DNA of 64,000 nt from Paraflavitalea pollutisoli (GTDB taxonomy: Bacteria; Bacteroidota; Bacteroidia; Chitinophagales; Chitinophagaceae), in contig NZ_JARKMX010000008.1 of NCBI RefSeq assembly GCF_029360705.1, positions 1,611,949 to 1,675,948 on the forward strand, given 5' to 3'. Shown piece by piece: positions 1-9,600 of the stretch (its first letter is position 1; each line of letters begins with the position of its first letter). Made by a program: the position numbers and the translations under genes. Under the pieces are notes generated by a model. The model did not search any database. It saw only the letters and a program-made list of their open reading frames with translations, and was not told the DNA's origin.

Positions 1-643
1 CTTGGTTTGCAGACAGGCAAATCCCGCCGCCATGTTGTTGCCGGTCTTGTAGGAACTGGTGTTCATGATCTCGACGCTTCCTCCCAATCCACCGGTAAAT
101 TTCAACCGGTCCTCCATTGCCCAGGCAAACTGCTGCTCCAGGCGGTGCAGGGTTTGGGTAAAGGTTTCGCTGCTGACAGGACCGCTTTGCTGTTGCCAGG
201 CCACGCTCATATCCGACTGGTAGTGGGTGAAGTAGTGAGAAAGGGGTCTCCCCTTCCAGGATAGCATCGACGGTATTGAGGCTACCATATAATATAGATA
301 CCATTGCCTGGGGTTGTTTGGCGCCGTGGCGGGTGACGATGTTGATGGCCCTGCCGAGGGCGTCGCTGCCGAACAGGCAGGAGGACGCACCTTTGATGAT
401 CTCGACCCGTTCGATATTGGTTACGCTGATACGCGAAAGATCGAAGTTGCCGCTGTTGCGTCCGGTCATGGGTTGCCCGTTGATGAGTACCATGATGTAT
501 TCTGAGGAGAAGCCCTGCATCTGAATACCGGTGGCGCGGGCGCCTCCACTGATGTCACTGACGACGGCTGGTAAGCGCCAACGCATCGTGGAAGTGTATG
601 GTCCGTTGATGGTGAATTTTTCTACCCGACTGCCGGCAGCCAT
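1..643 (-). pseudogene. TonB-dependent receptor remnant (plug and first barrel strands), frameshifted, runs off the window
   Basis: Reading the minus strand from an ATG at 643 gives a recognisable TonB receptor plug: ARATGIQMQGFSSEYIMVLI, then INGQPMTG, then NIERVEIIKGASSCLFGSDA and a degenerate INIVT segment. Near 240-256 the frame breaks. A second frame then reads like early beta-barrel (SHYFTHYQSDMSVAWQQ onward, ending LQTK at the window edge). The signal peptide, TonB box and any carboxypeptidase-like domain are missing, because the reading frame is closed just upstream of the ATG. The short alternative frame from 668 also stops. Truncation plus frameshift suggests a decayed gene. A single sequencing error could explain the frameshift but not the missing N-terminus. 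Such receptors import siderophores, haem or cobalamin across the outer membrane, but the substrate cannot be told. Confidence 0.6.
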
Positions 644-696
644 CAAAGATTTGCATGACAAGCTTCATCCTTAAGGATGCAGCATAAACTTATTAC

Positions 697-822
697 TTGT
701 TGAAAAAGAGACTGGTTTTCGTAGTGACGGCGGGTTTATTGTCGGTGGCCGTTATCGTATCGCTGGCCGTGGGTGCTATGAAGATCCCGATAAGCCAGGT
801 AGGTACTGCCGCAGTATCCATG
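697..822 (+). pseudogene. FecCD-type ABC permease N-terminal fragment
   Basis: From a TTG at 697 the translation starts MLKKRLVFVVTAGLL and continues through VAVIVSLAVGAMKIPISQ, a hydrophobic segment followed by the G-A/S-x-x-I-P pattern typical of the first helix of FecCD/BtuC-family iron-siderophore permeases. Resemblance stops at about residue 42. The frame then runs into the terminator of uxuA and ends at 975 after low-complexity arginine-rich residues. Intact members are about 330-350 residues with ten helices, so this is at most the first 12 percent. It sits divergently beside the decayed TonB receptor, and the two may be leftovers of one iron-uptake locus. Similarity was judged by eye. 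Confidence 0.4.
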
Positions 823-841
823 TTTTGTGGCGAAAAGGCAC

Positions 842-866
842 AAAAAAGAGGCAGCATTACTGCCGC
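842..866 (-). terminator. Rho-independent terminator of uxuA
   Basis: On the minus strand, 30 to 50 bases past the uxuA stop, GGCAG and CTGCC pair around a five-base loop and are followed by a TCTTTTTT run (plus-strand A-run 842-847). It lies inside the spurious tail of the permease fragment's reading frame. Confidence 0.7.
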
Positions 867-893
867 CTTGATCTTTTACATCGTTCCATTCAT

Positions 894-2090
894 TTATCGT
901 GGTAAACTACGTGATATGCCTAATTCGAGACCACGCAGTTCGGCCAGGCCGCGCAGGCGGCCGATGGCAGAATAACCTGGATTGGTCTTCTTCTTGAGGT
1001 CATCAAGCATCTGGTGTCCATGATCGGGCCGCATGGGTATGGAAAGGTTACGGCTATTCATCACCTGTAATATTTCTTTTACGACACTGTACATGTCTAC
1101 ATCGCCTTCGAGGTGATTGGCTTCGTAGAAGTTGCCGTCTGCATCGCGTTGCGTGCTGCGCAGGTGGATAAAGTTGATGCGATCGCCAAAACGCTTTACC
1201 ATGCCTGGCAGGTCATTGTCTGCGCGTACCCCAAATGAGCCGGTGCAGAAACAAAGTCCGTTCGCCTTAGAGGGCACTGCATCGAACAGGGCCTGTACAT
1301 CAGCGGCTGTGCTGACCACACGGGGCAATCCAAAGATCGCATAGGGAGGATCGTCGGGGTGAATGGCCAATACTACACCTTCCTCTTCTGCCACCGGGGT
1401 GATCTGTTGCAGGAAATAGATCAGGTGCTGTTGCAGCTTTTGCGCATCGATCCCATCGTAGGTATCGAGGGCTTGCTGAAACTGTGCCAGGGTGAAACTT
1501 TCTTCGGAACCCGGCAAGCCGGCAATGATGTTGCGCTGCAACAATGTCTTTTCGGAGTCGCTCATGCCCTCCAGCCGGTTTACGGCGGCGGCCAGTTCTT
1601 TATCCGAATATTCACCGCGTGCTCCCTTACGCTTCAACAGCAATGCGTCGAACGCTACCAGTGCAGCACGTTCGAAACGCAGGGCCTTCGATCCATCTTC
1701 GACCGTATAGGCGAGATCGGTACGTGTCCAGTCCAGCACGGGCATGAAATTGTACGTAACGATCTTTATACCACAACGGGAAAGGTTGCGGATGCTCATC
1801 TTATAATTCTCGATATACTGTTTGTAGTCACCTTGCTGGATCTTGATGTGCTCATGCACCGGTATGCTTTCTACCACGTTCCAGCGTAATCCGGCGGCCT
1901 CGATCTCGTTTTTACGCTGCATGATCTCTTCTACCGGCCACACCTCTCCATTGGGAATATGGTGCAGAGCGGTTACAATGCCTGTTGCGCCTGCCTGACG
2001 AATATCCCATAGTCCAACGGGATCTTTGGGACCAAACCATCTAAAAGATTGTTCCATCAGGGGCGTCGGCTTTACTGCGGTGTTACTCAT
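894..2090 (-). CDS. uxuA: D-mannonate dehydratase
   Basis: Predicted cytoplasmic enzyme (EC 4.2.1.8) that dehydrates D-mannonate to 2-keto-3-deoxy-D-gluconate in glucuronate breakdown. The 398-residue length is normal for the family. The N-terminal stretch with the RWFGP and [13 protein letters not shown] motifs, the metal-site segment AIHPDDPP, the [10 protein letters not shown] stretch, and the C-terminal FIHLRS and [10 protein letters not shown] motifs are all characteristic of UxuA TIM barrels. The ATG at 2090 begins [10 protein letters not shown]. The gene follows uxaA by about 50 bases on the same strand, so the two probably form one hexuronate operon covering both the glucuronate and galacturonate branches. 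The uronate isomerase (UxaC), the oxidoreductases (UxuB/UxaB) and the KDG kinase/aldolase are not seen in this window. Confidence 0.96.
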   Translation of the reverse strand: MSNTAVKPTPLMEQSFRWFGPKDPVGLWDIRQAGATGIVTALHHIPNGEVWPVEEIMQRKNEIEAAGLRWNVVESIPVHEHIKIQQGDYKQYIENYKMSIRNLSRCGIKIVTYNFMPVLDWTRTDLAYTVEDGSKALRFERAALVAFDALLLKRKGARGEYSDKELAAAVNRLEGMSDSEKTLLQRNIIAGLPGSEESFTLAQFQQALDTYDGIDAQKLQQHLIYFLQQITPVAEEEGVVLAIHPDDPPYAIFGLPRVVSTAADVQALFDAVPSKANGLCFCTGSFGVRADNDLPGMVKRFGDRINFIHLRSTQRDADGNFYEANHLEGDVDMYSVVKEILQVMNSRNLSIPMRPDHGHQMLDDLKKKTNPGYSAIGRLRGLAELRGLELGISRSLPR

Positions 2091-2139
2091 GAATATTGAT
2101 CTGGTTTATTGTTTGAGGGAACGAAGATAACAGAATGCT

Positions 2140-3798
2140 TTATAAACTTACGCCTCTTCTCCAGGGAATAAAATCATCCTGCCCCAGCAATACCGCCTTG
2201 GGTTGTACGTTGCCACTGGCCACTTCGATCATATACTCCAGGATGCGGTCGGCCGCTTCGGGTATGGTCTCAGTGCCTTCGATGATGGTGCCGCAATTGA
2301 TATCGATGATGTCTGGCATCTTCGAAAACGTTTTCGTATTGGTCGACAACTTAACAACGGGTGCGATAGGGTTACCGGTAGGTGTACCCAGCCCGGTAGT
2401 AAACAAGACGATATTGGCCCCTGAGCCTACTTCTGCTGTGGTGCTCTCCACATCGTTACCGGGCGTACACAGAAGATTAAGTCCTGGCCTGGTAACACGT
2501 TCGGGATAATCGACGACATCGGTAACGGGCGAGTTGCCTCCTTTTTTGGCAGCTCCCGCCGACTTGATGGCATCGGTGATCAATCCGTCCCGTATATTGC
2601 CGGGTGAAGGGTTGGCATAAAAGCCGGAACCGTCTGCTTCTGCTTTCGCATTGTAAACACGCATCAGGTCCATAAACTTCAGCGCGGTAGCTTCATCTAT
2701 ACACCGATCGCTCAACTCCTGCTCTACCCCACAGAGTTCGGGAAACTCAGCGAGGATCACCGATCCACCCAGCGTAACGAGGATGTCCGAAACATATCCC
2801 AGTGCCGGGTTGGCCGATATGCCGGAGAATCCATCAGAGCCACCGCATTCGAGGCCCACACACAATTTGGACAGCGGAGCTGGTTGACGAACGATGGCAT
2901 TGGCCTGCATCAATCCCGCAAACGTTTGCTTGATGGCTTTTTTCAGCAATTGCTGCTCCGTACCTTCTTTTTGTTGCTCGAGGATCACGAGGGGCTTATT
3001 GAATTGCGGATCGCGTTTTCTGATCTCGTCCTGCAGGATAGATGCCTGGGCATGCTGGCAGCCGAGGCTCAAAACGGTAGCGCCGGCTACATTGGGATGG
3101 GTGATGTAACCAGCCAGTAAGCCACAAAGGGTGTTGGCATCGAGGCGGGTGCCGCCGCAACCCATGTCATGGTTGAGGAATTTGATGCCGTCTACATTGG
3201 GAAATACGCGCTGCGGCTTCCGCTCGGTAAATACTTCTTCGAAGGGCGTGGCCAGTATGGAGACATCATCGGCCCCTTGCTGGTACAGTTTTACGAGCTT
3301 TTCCACATCAGCTTCGAATGCCTTTGTTTTGCTGTAGCCCAGTTTATCGATCAGTGCTTCTTTCAATACCTCCACATTGCGGTTCTCGCAAAATACCAGG
3401 GGGATCACGATCCAATAATTCCCTGTACCCACTGTACCATCGGCCCGGTGGAAGCCATTGAACGTTCTATGGGCCCATTTGGTAACATCTGGTTGATCCC
3501 ACGTGAGCCGGCGCTGACCGAGGCTAAAATCTTCTGCCGCATGGTGTATATTCTGGGTGGTGATGGGGCCACCTTCGGGAATGGCAGTATCTGCCTTGCC
3601 CACGAGCACCCCATACATATAGATCTTATCGCCCGGGTTGAGGGGTTGCAGGGTAAACTTGTGTTTTCCAGCAACCTGATCGGTCAGCGGAAATTGCCTG
3701 CCTTTGTGTTGTATCAGCGTCCCTTTGGGCAGGTCCTGTAAAGCCACCAGCACATTGTCGCCGGGATGTATCTGGAGGTATTTGTGTGTATGTTCCAT
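2140..3798 (-). CDS. uxaA: Altronate dehydratase (UxaA family; possible L-fuconate dehydratase)
   Basis: A 552-residue two-domain member of the UxaA/GarD dehydratase family. Residues 1-100 form the SAF domain (start MEHTHKYLQIHPGDNVLVAL), and the rest is the catalytic domain, with cysteine/histidine-rich motifs including NHDMGCGGTRLD, LSLGCQHAQ, GLECGGSDGFSG and the C-terminal ININCGT-like segment. The classic reaction is D-altronate to 2-keto-3-deoxy-D-gluconate (EC 4.2.1.7) in galacturonate breakdown. It sits directly upstream of uxuA, which supports that role. Because this window carries a fucose oxidation operon without a recognisable fuconate dehydratase, and C. jejuni uses UxaA-type proteins in its fucose locus, a role on L-fuconate is an alternative inference. 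An exact 14-bp palindrome lies inside the coding region at 2323-2336. Confidence 0.93.
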   Translation of the reverse strand: MEHTHKYLQIHPGDNVLVALQDLPKGTLIQHKGRQFPLTDQVAGKHKFTLQPLNPGDKIYMYGVLVGKADTAIPEGGPITTQNIHHAAEDFSLGQRRLTWDQPDVTKWAHRTFNGFHRADGTVGTGNYWIVIPLVFCENRNVEVLKEALIDKLGYSKTKAFEADVEKLVKLYQQGADDVSILATPFEEVFTERKPQRVFPNVDGIKFLNHDMGCGGTRLDANTLCGLLAGYITHPNVAGATVLSLGCQHAQASILQDEIRKRDPQFNKPLVILEQQKEGTEQQLLKKAIKQTFAGLMQANAIVRQPAPLSKLCVGLECGGSDGFSGISANPALGYVSDILVTLGGSVILAEFPELCGVEQELSDRCIDEATALKFMDLMRVYNAKAEADGSGFYANPSPGNIRDGLITDAIKSAGAAKKGGNSPVTDVVDYPERVTRPGLNLLCTPGNDVESTTAEVGSGANIVLFTTGLGTPTGNPIAPVVKLSTNTKTFSKMPDIIDINCGTIIEGTETIPEAADRILEYMIEVASGNVQPKAVLLGQDDFIPWRRGVSL

Positions 3799-4390
3799 AA
3801 TTTTTTTGATGCCAATATTCTTTAGTACAAATAAATATATGTCGGCAAGTATAAAACCCCATCAGGTTGTCAATTCAATAAGCTGGATTGGCATGGTTAA
3901 ATTATATAAAAAGCCTGTTATCAAGGAGTTTTATCCTTTCCAAACGTCCCGGATCGATGTTTTTGCAACGAAAATAAGTATCCTGTTCCGTCCTGATTTT
4001 CGAAAACGTTTGCATAAATAAAGTGATTATGCGCTGATACCGCTTTGAGAAAAATTGGGCAATTTGTACCAGGATAGTAAATGCTGTATTCTGTTCATCA
4101 AAATTTGCTTGCCATGGTATACTGCCATTACCAGGTTGCTGTTTTCCTTACTGAAAACCTACCTCTTTCACGCCCGCGACGGGTTGTTCATGCCAGGAGT
4201 ATCTCCTTTCCGGGCACCCATTACCACCTGCTGCGACAGGGCGATTCCACGGCGCCTCCCCCGCAATAGTTTCGAACATTTTTCCGGAAATAGCGCTTTC
4301 TTTTTCCGAAAACGTATTTTCCGACCGGCAGACTGCGTTACTACGCTGATCGGATCGACTAAAAAACCGCGAACTCCAAACACACACTGC
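3799..4390. promoter_or_regulatory. Divergent 592-bp regulatory gap between uxaA and the AraC gene, with a LacI-type operator-like site
   Basis: No convincing gene lies here. The upstream extension of the AraC frame to 4055 encodes low-quality residues with no domain. At 4001-4014 the sequence CGAAAACGTTTGCA resembles LacI-family operators (reverse complement TGCAAACGTTTTCG, close to the cre pattern). A weaker relative, CCGAAAACGTATTTTCCG, lies at 4307-4324, near a TTTCCGGAAA palindrome. These sites are suited to control uxaA-uxuA, with the LacI protein at 14087-15106 as a candidate ligand. That link is inferred. Confidence 0.45.
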
Positions 4391-5257
4391 ATGCGACCGC
4401 AACTCCTTAAAGTATCTACCGGCCCGCGCCACTCTTTCAGCGTACGCCGCGACCTGGTTCCCTATATCAACAACCGCTGGCATTATCATCCCGAGATCGA
4501 GCTGATCCACTTTAAAAAGGGAGAAGGCACCCAATTCATCGGCGACAGTATCAAGCGGTTCAAATCGGGCGATATCGTCATGGTAGGCGCTCACCTGCCG
4601 CATTACTGGCGGTTTGACGATAACTTTTTTGAAGAAGAAATGCCTGCTCCGGCCGATATCCGCGTAGCGCATTTTTGCGAAAACTTCTGGGGCGAGCAGT
4701 TCCTGCACCTGCCTGAGAATGTCGGCATCCGTACTGTACTGGAAAAATCGAGGAGAGGGCTGCAGATCACGGGCAAAACGCGTCAACAAGTGGGAGAACT
4801 CCTGGAACGCCTCCTCAAGACGGATGGCCCCGAACGTATCATCATATTGATGGAAGCATTACACGTCATTGCCGACTGCAAGCAACTGACTACGCTTTCA
4901 TCGATCGGTTTCAAACACGATATGGTCGACGCCGAAAATGACCGGGTGAATGCCATCTACGAATACTCCCTGAAACACTATAAACGCAAGATACAACTGG
5001 AAGAGATTGCGGCTGTCGCCAACATCAGTCCCAATTCCTTCTGCCGGTATTTCAAATCCAGGACGCGTAAAACGTATTCGCAATTCCTGATCGAGATCCG
5101 GGTAGGCCAGGCCTGTAAACTGCTGATCGAAAACAACCTCAGCATCAAACAGCTTTGCTATGAAAGCGGTTTCAACAACTTCACCAGCTTTCACAAGTAT
5201 TTTAAAATGATCACGGGTAAAAGTCCGCTCAGCTACCAAAAGGAATTCATTTCCTGA
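4391..5257 (+). CDS. AraC-family transcriptional regulator with cupin sensor domain
   Basis: A 288-residue regulator. Residues 10-100 look like an AraC-type cupin sugar-sensor domain (HYHPEIELIHF, then GDIVMVGAHLPHYWR). The last 100 residues are a two-HTH DNA-binding domain, with LEEIAAVANISPNSFCRYFK as the first HTH and LCYESGFNNFTSFHKYFK as the second. The ATG at 4391 was chosen because protein-like sequence starts there (MRPQLLKVST), whereas the upstream extension is not domain-like. It is transcribed divergently from uxaA-uxuA and is followed by its own terminator, so it is probably monocistronic. Regulators of this shape commonly activate sugar-use genes in Bacteroidota. The hexuronate genes or the fucose genes are plausible targets, but this is not shown. 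Confidence 0.88.
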   Translation: MRPQLLKVSTGPRHSFSVRRDLVPYINNRWHYHPEIELIHFKKGEGTQFIGDSIKRFKSGDIVMVGAHLPHYWRFDDNFFEEEMPAPADIRVAHFCENFWGEQFLHLPENVGIRTVLEKSRRGLQITGKTRQQVGELLERLLKTDGPERIIILMEALHVIADCKQLTTLSSIGFKHDMVDAENDRVNAIYEYSLKHYKRKIQLEEIAAVANISPNSFCRYFKSRTRKTYSQFLIEIRVGQACKLLIENNLSIKQLCYESGFNNFTSFHKYFKMITGKSPLSYQKEFIS

Positions 5258-5297
5258 TCCGGTTCTTATTGTTCGTTTTACAGTTCGCGTTATACAT

Positions 5298-5345
5298 CAT
5301 CCCCTTTGTGCCGGTTCAACCATTGCGCACAAAGGGGATGAACTT
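5298..5345 (+). terminator. Terminator of the AraC gene
   Basis: A 14-bp perfect stem (5298-5311 with 5327-5340) and a 15-base loop, followed by a short T-rich stretch. It separates the AraC gene from the next one. Confidence 0.7.
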
Positions 5346-5388
5346 TTGGTTGCATACCGTATCTTAGGCCCACTTAAAACCTAACAAC

Positions 5389-6219
5389 ATGAAAATGACT
5401 TTTGCTGCCCTGTTGTCCTTGTTGGCCATCAGTGCCCGGACCCAAACCCATTCACTCGAAAAGATTTGGGAAACAGATACCGTAGTAGCGGTACCGGAAT
5501 CGGTGCTTCCTGCGCTGAATTCAGCCGGTAAGCCCTTTTTGTATGTGTCACTGATCGATGGTCAACCCTGGGAAGCAGATGGGAAAGGCGGCATTGGTTC
5601 GCTGAGCGAAGATGGCAAGCATTATAACCCCAACTGGTTACAAGGCCTCCATTGCCCCAAAGGCCTGGGCATATCCGGCAACAAACTGTATGTAGCGGAT
5701 TACAACACGGTCGTGGTGATCGACCGTACGACCGCACAGATCCTCCAAAAGATCACCCACGACAGCGCTAAATCATTCAATGACGTCACTGTATCTGAGA
5801 AAGGCGAGGTCTATGTTTCAGACTCTAAAACCTTTAAGGTATGGAAGTTGGAGAATGGTCAATTGAAACTGTACCTGGAAAGCCTGCCGGGCCTAAATGG
5901 TTTAAAAGCAGTTGGGGAAGACCTGATCATTGGTGCCGGCAAATCCTTTTTAAAGGCTGATGCAAAGAAAAACCTGACCAAGATCGCCGATTTACCACAG
6001 GGAGCAGACGGCATTGAACCAATCGGCAATGGCGACTACCTCGTTACCGCCTGGGTGGGCTACCTGTTTTACGTCCATGCTGACGGCAAAGTAGAAACCT
6101 TACTGGAAACACACCCGCAAAAAAAGAATACGGCCGATATCGGGTATGATCCGGTCAAGCGGATTGTGTACGTACCTACTTTTTTTGGTAAAACCGTGAC
6201 CGCTTACAGGCTTAAATAA
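5389..6219 (+). CDS. Secreted beta-propeller protein (SMP-30/NHL-like, function unknown)
   Basis: A 276-residue exported protein with a signal peptide (MKMTFAALLSLLAISARTQT). The body is made of repeated short beta-strand units such as GISGNKLYVADYNTVVVID, VSEKGEVYVSD and IGNGDYLVTAW, the spacing expected of a six-bladed propeller like SMP-30/gluconolactonase or NHL proteins. I could not identify the metal-binding residues that would support a lactonase. This matters because the fucose pathway in this window lacks an obvious fuconolactonase; however, that step should be cytoplasmic and this protein is exported. The gene stands alone between two terminators. Confidence 0.7.
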   Translation: MKMTFAALLSLLAISARTQTHSLEKIWETDTVVAVPESVLPALNSAGKPFLYVSLIDGQPWEADGKGGIGSLSEDGKHYNPNWLQGLHCPKGLGISGNKLYVADYNTVVVIDRTTAQILQKITHDSAKSFNDVTVSEKGEVYVSDSKTFKVWKLENGQLKLYLESLPGLNGLKAVGEDLIIGAGKSFLKADAKKNLTKIADLPQGADGIEPIGNGDYLVTAWVGYLFYVHADGKVETLLETHPQKKNTADIGYDPVKRIVYVPTFFGKTVTAYRLK

Positions 6220-6233
6220 AAGAAGCTACCAAT

Positions 6234-6293
6234 CTCCAGCGAAGCTGGAGAAAAACACAAAGCTCCCGGAAGAAACCGGGAGCTTTTCTTTTT
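6234..6293 (+). terminator. Tandem hairpins ending the beta-propeller gene
   Basis: A small hairpin (CTCCAGC-GAA-GCTGGAG, 6234-6250) is followed by a strong one (AAGCTCCCGG loop CCGGGAGCTT, 6260-6285) and a T-rich tail to 6293. Confidence 0.85.
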
Positions 6294-6693
6294 AACCTAT
6301 TAAGACACATGAGAATTACCGAATAATTAGCGTCGTGAGAAGTAATTTATACAATACATAGTAATTACGAGAGTAGCATAACAACTCAATAACAATCGAA
6401 TAACATTTACATTTTTTGTCCAATTCACCTACAGATTGCAGTTACCTGGCACAACTTTTATAACTAAATATCGCTGTATAATTAATTACCCATCCCCGGC
6501 TTAATATTGTCTAATCTATAACTGATCGTTAACGCGTTAAAATAATAACCTACCTTCTTATCATGATACGCAGCATCTACACGATGCTTCCTGTCCAATA
6601 GGCAAATGGGGGCTTTGCTTTCTTTCAAACAGCGGTCCTTTACCGTTAGAAATCAATTCTCTCGAAACTATTTCTACCATCAAATCATTAAAC
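6294..6693 (+). promoter_or_regulatory. 400-bp AT-rich leader before susC 1, with a 12-bp palindrome
   Basis: No gene is seen here. The region is AT-rich and contains the perfect palindrome TTAACGCGTTAA at 6529-6540, a shape common for LacI-family operators. It lies 154 bases before the susC ATG, so it could control the SusC/SusD/DUF1735 operon. I could not place a confident -33/-7 Bacteroidota promoter. Confidence 0.4.
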
Positions 6694-9600
6694 ATGAGAA
6701 AAGTTCTATTACTACCTGTAGTATTACTATGGAGTATCATGGTGCTGTGTCAGACAAGAGCGCTTACGGGTAGGATAACCGATGAAAAAGGGGATCCGAT
6801 ACCGTTTGCATCCATCAAGCTCAGCGGCACCACCACCGGCGCTGCTGCTGACGAAAATGGCTTCTTCAGGATCAATGCACCACAGGGCGCCGTATTGGAA
6901 ATCAGCGCATCTGGTTATACATCAAGGACTTTCAACACTGCTGGTCAGGGAGAAAGTCTGACAATCACGCTAGTCAAATCCAACGAAGAGTTAACCGCCG
7001 TAATTGTAACCACGGGGTTGGGTATCAAGCGGCAAGCCAAGGAACTGGGTTACGCAGCCACCTCACTCAACAACAAAACAATTGTTCAAGGTAAAGCCGT
7101 CAATGTACAACAAGCATTAAACGGTAAAGTATCTGGTGTATCGATCGCGACCACTAATAGTGGCGTTTTCGAAAACGCCAAGATTAACATCCGTGGCATC
7201 CGGTCGCTTACGGGTAACAACCAACCCATGCTGGTTGTAGATGGGGCCCCTACTCCACTGGGCTTACTGTCGTCTATTCCTCCAGACGATATCCAGGACC
7301 TCACGGTACTGAAGAGCGCCGCATCGGCTGCCATCTATGGCCCGGATGCGGTCAACGGTGTGATCCTCGTGACCACAAAAAAAGGCGCGACCAAGAAAAT
7401 GAGTGTAACGGTCAATAGTACCGTACAGGCTACCAAAGTGGCCTATTTCCCAAAACTGCAGGACCAGTTTGGTGCCGGTGCCGGTGAGATCGTAGACCAA
7501 TATGGTAACTACGGTTATGTGCCGTACGAAAACCAAATGTACGGTCCGCGCTTCGACGGCACCATGCAGGACATCGGTATTGAACTGGAAGATGGCGATA
7601 TACAAAGAGGCCCCTATTCCAACCTGCATAAAAAAGACAAGACCAAATTCTGGAATACCGGTCTTACCTATCAAAACTCCATCTCCTTATCGGGAGAAGA
7701 TTTCTACGTAAGTATCCAGGATGCGAAGATCAAAGGCCTGATGCCGGAAGATCAGAACCGGCGTACCAGTATTCGTTTCAATGGCGGTAAAAAATACGGC
7801 AATCTTTCTGTCAACTATGGCCTGAACTATGTGTTGCAGAATTATGATGTAGTCAATGAAAACGGTATGGCTGGATTGTTGCCAGCGTATAACGGCAGCG
7901 TTTTCTTCCTCGTATTGCAAACGCCCAGCAATGTGCCATTGACCTCTTATAAGGATTGGCGCAATAACAAATACGCCCAGTTCTCCAATTACTATAATGA
8001 ATTCGCCGTGAATCCTTATTGGATCATTGGCAACCTGCGCCAGAAGGGCCGCGAGGATGACCTGATTGGCAATATCGATGTCAGCTACCAGTTCTGGCCC
8101 TGGCTGAAAGGTACGGTACGCGCCAGCACCAATCTGGCCTTTACCAATTTCAAAAACACGACCGCTCCTATCGAGGTGACCGACTGGGCGCATGATCACC
8201 GCAACGCTACGCAATACACCAACCGTCCCGGCAGTGTATTTGACGACCAGGCCTTCACTTCCGTATTGAACCTGGACTATTTCGTGAACGGCGACTACGA
8301 CATCAACAAAGATTTCAACATCAAATACCTCGCTGGGGGAATGACTCGTCAAAACCGGACCAAGGATGTTTCGGTAGGCGGCAACAACCTGGTAGTGCCC
8401 TACCTGTATAATGTAGCGGTACGCAGTGGTGACGCCAATGTACCGCTCTATCCCAGCAATGCGACTACGGAGAGCAGGTTGCTCTCCGCGTATGGTAGTG
8501 TGGGGCTAAGCTTCCGCGACTGGGCCTTCCTCGAAGTAACCGGGCGGAATGACTGGGACAGCCGTTTGCTGGCATCCAACCGTTCTTTCTTCTATCCTGG
8601 CGTGAACGGCGCCGTGGTACTATCTGATGCCATCCCTGGCATCAAGAACAGCGAGCTGATCTCTTTTGCCAAAGTGCGGGCCGCGTATTCCAAATCCGGT
8701 AACGTGAACGTAGGCGTTTATTCGCTGCAGGCTACCTATTCACAGCCGGGTGGTTTCCCCTACGGCAACGTAGCAGGCTTTACTGCCAACCAAACCATTC
8801 CTAACCCCGACCTCAAGCCGGAGTTTGTGAAGACCTTTGAAATTGGTGGTGAAATAGGTTTTCTGCGTAACCGGATCAACCTGGAAGCAACTTACTTCAA
8901 CCAGAAATCGGACAACCAGATCCTGCAAGTATCACAATCTTCCACTACCGGTTATACCATCGGACTGGCCAATGCCGCCAGCTTCAAGAACTATGGTGTG
9001 GAAATGGACCTGGGCCTGAACCCGCTGGTGAATATCGGCAAAGGACGCATCGACATCAAGTTCAACGCCACTTACAACAACAACGAAGTTACCAGCACCC
9101 TCAACAACATTCCAGTTGTGATCGGTGGTAACTCGGGCTTTATTCAGAACTCAGTCAGCTCTCCCACTGCAAACAATATCGCCGTGGTTGGCAAACCTGC
9201 CTTCTCTTTCCAGCTGACCGACTATCAACGCGACTCACTGGGCCGCGTGATCGTGGATGGCACAACAGGCTATCCTTCACAAGCAGCTGAGCTGGTTGTA
9301 AGAGGCCGTTCATTGCCCTTGTGGGTGATAGGTATCACTCCTTCCTTTACGCTGGGCGGTTTCTCCGTCAGCATGACCTGGGACTACAAAGGTGGTCACA
9401 ACTTCTACTCTGGTCTGGGCAGCGATATGGACTTCTCCGGTATTTCCCGCCGCAGTGGTGAATACGGTCGTCAACGCTTCATATTCCCCAACTCCAGTGT
9501 ATGGGATGGTTCCAAATACGTACCCAATACCAATGTTCAGGTACAGGACGGCAACTATGCCTTCTGGACCGGTGCAGCGGTCAATACGGCGATCGCCACC

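Noticed and set aside
4055-4390. N-terminal extension of the AraC gene to 4055
   Set aside because: The 112 extra residues have no domain or protein-like composition. The cupin domain and normal family length start at 4391, and the region looks like a regulatory gap.
5389-6219. Fuconolactonase
   Set aside because: The propeller fold resembles SMP-30 lactonases, but the protein is exported and I could not find the metal-binding residues. The lactone step should be cytoplasmic.
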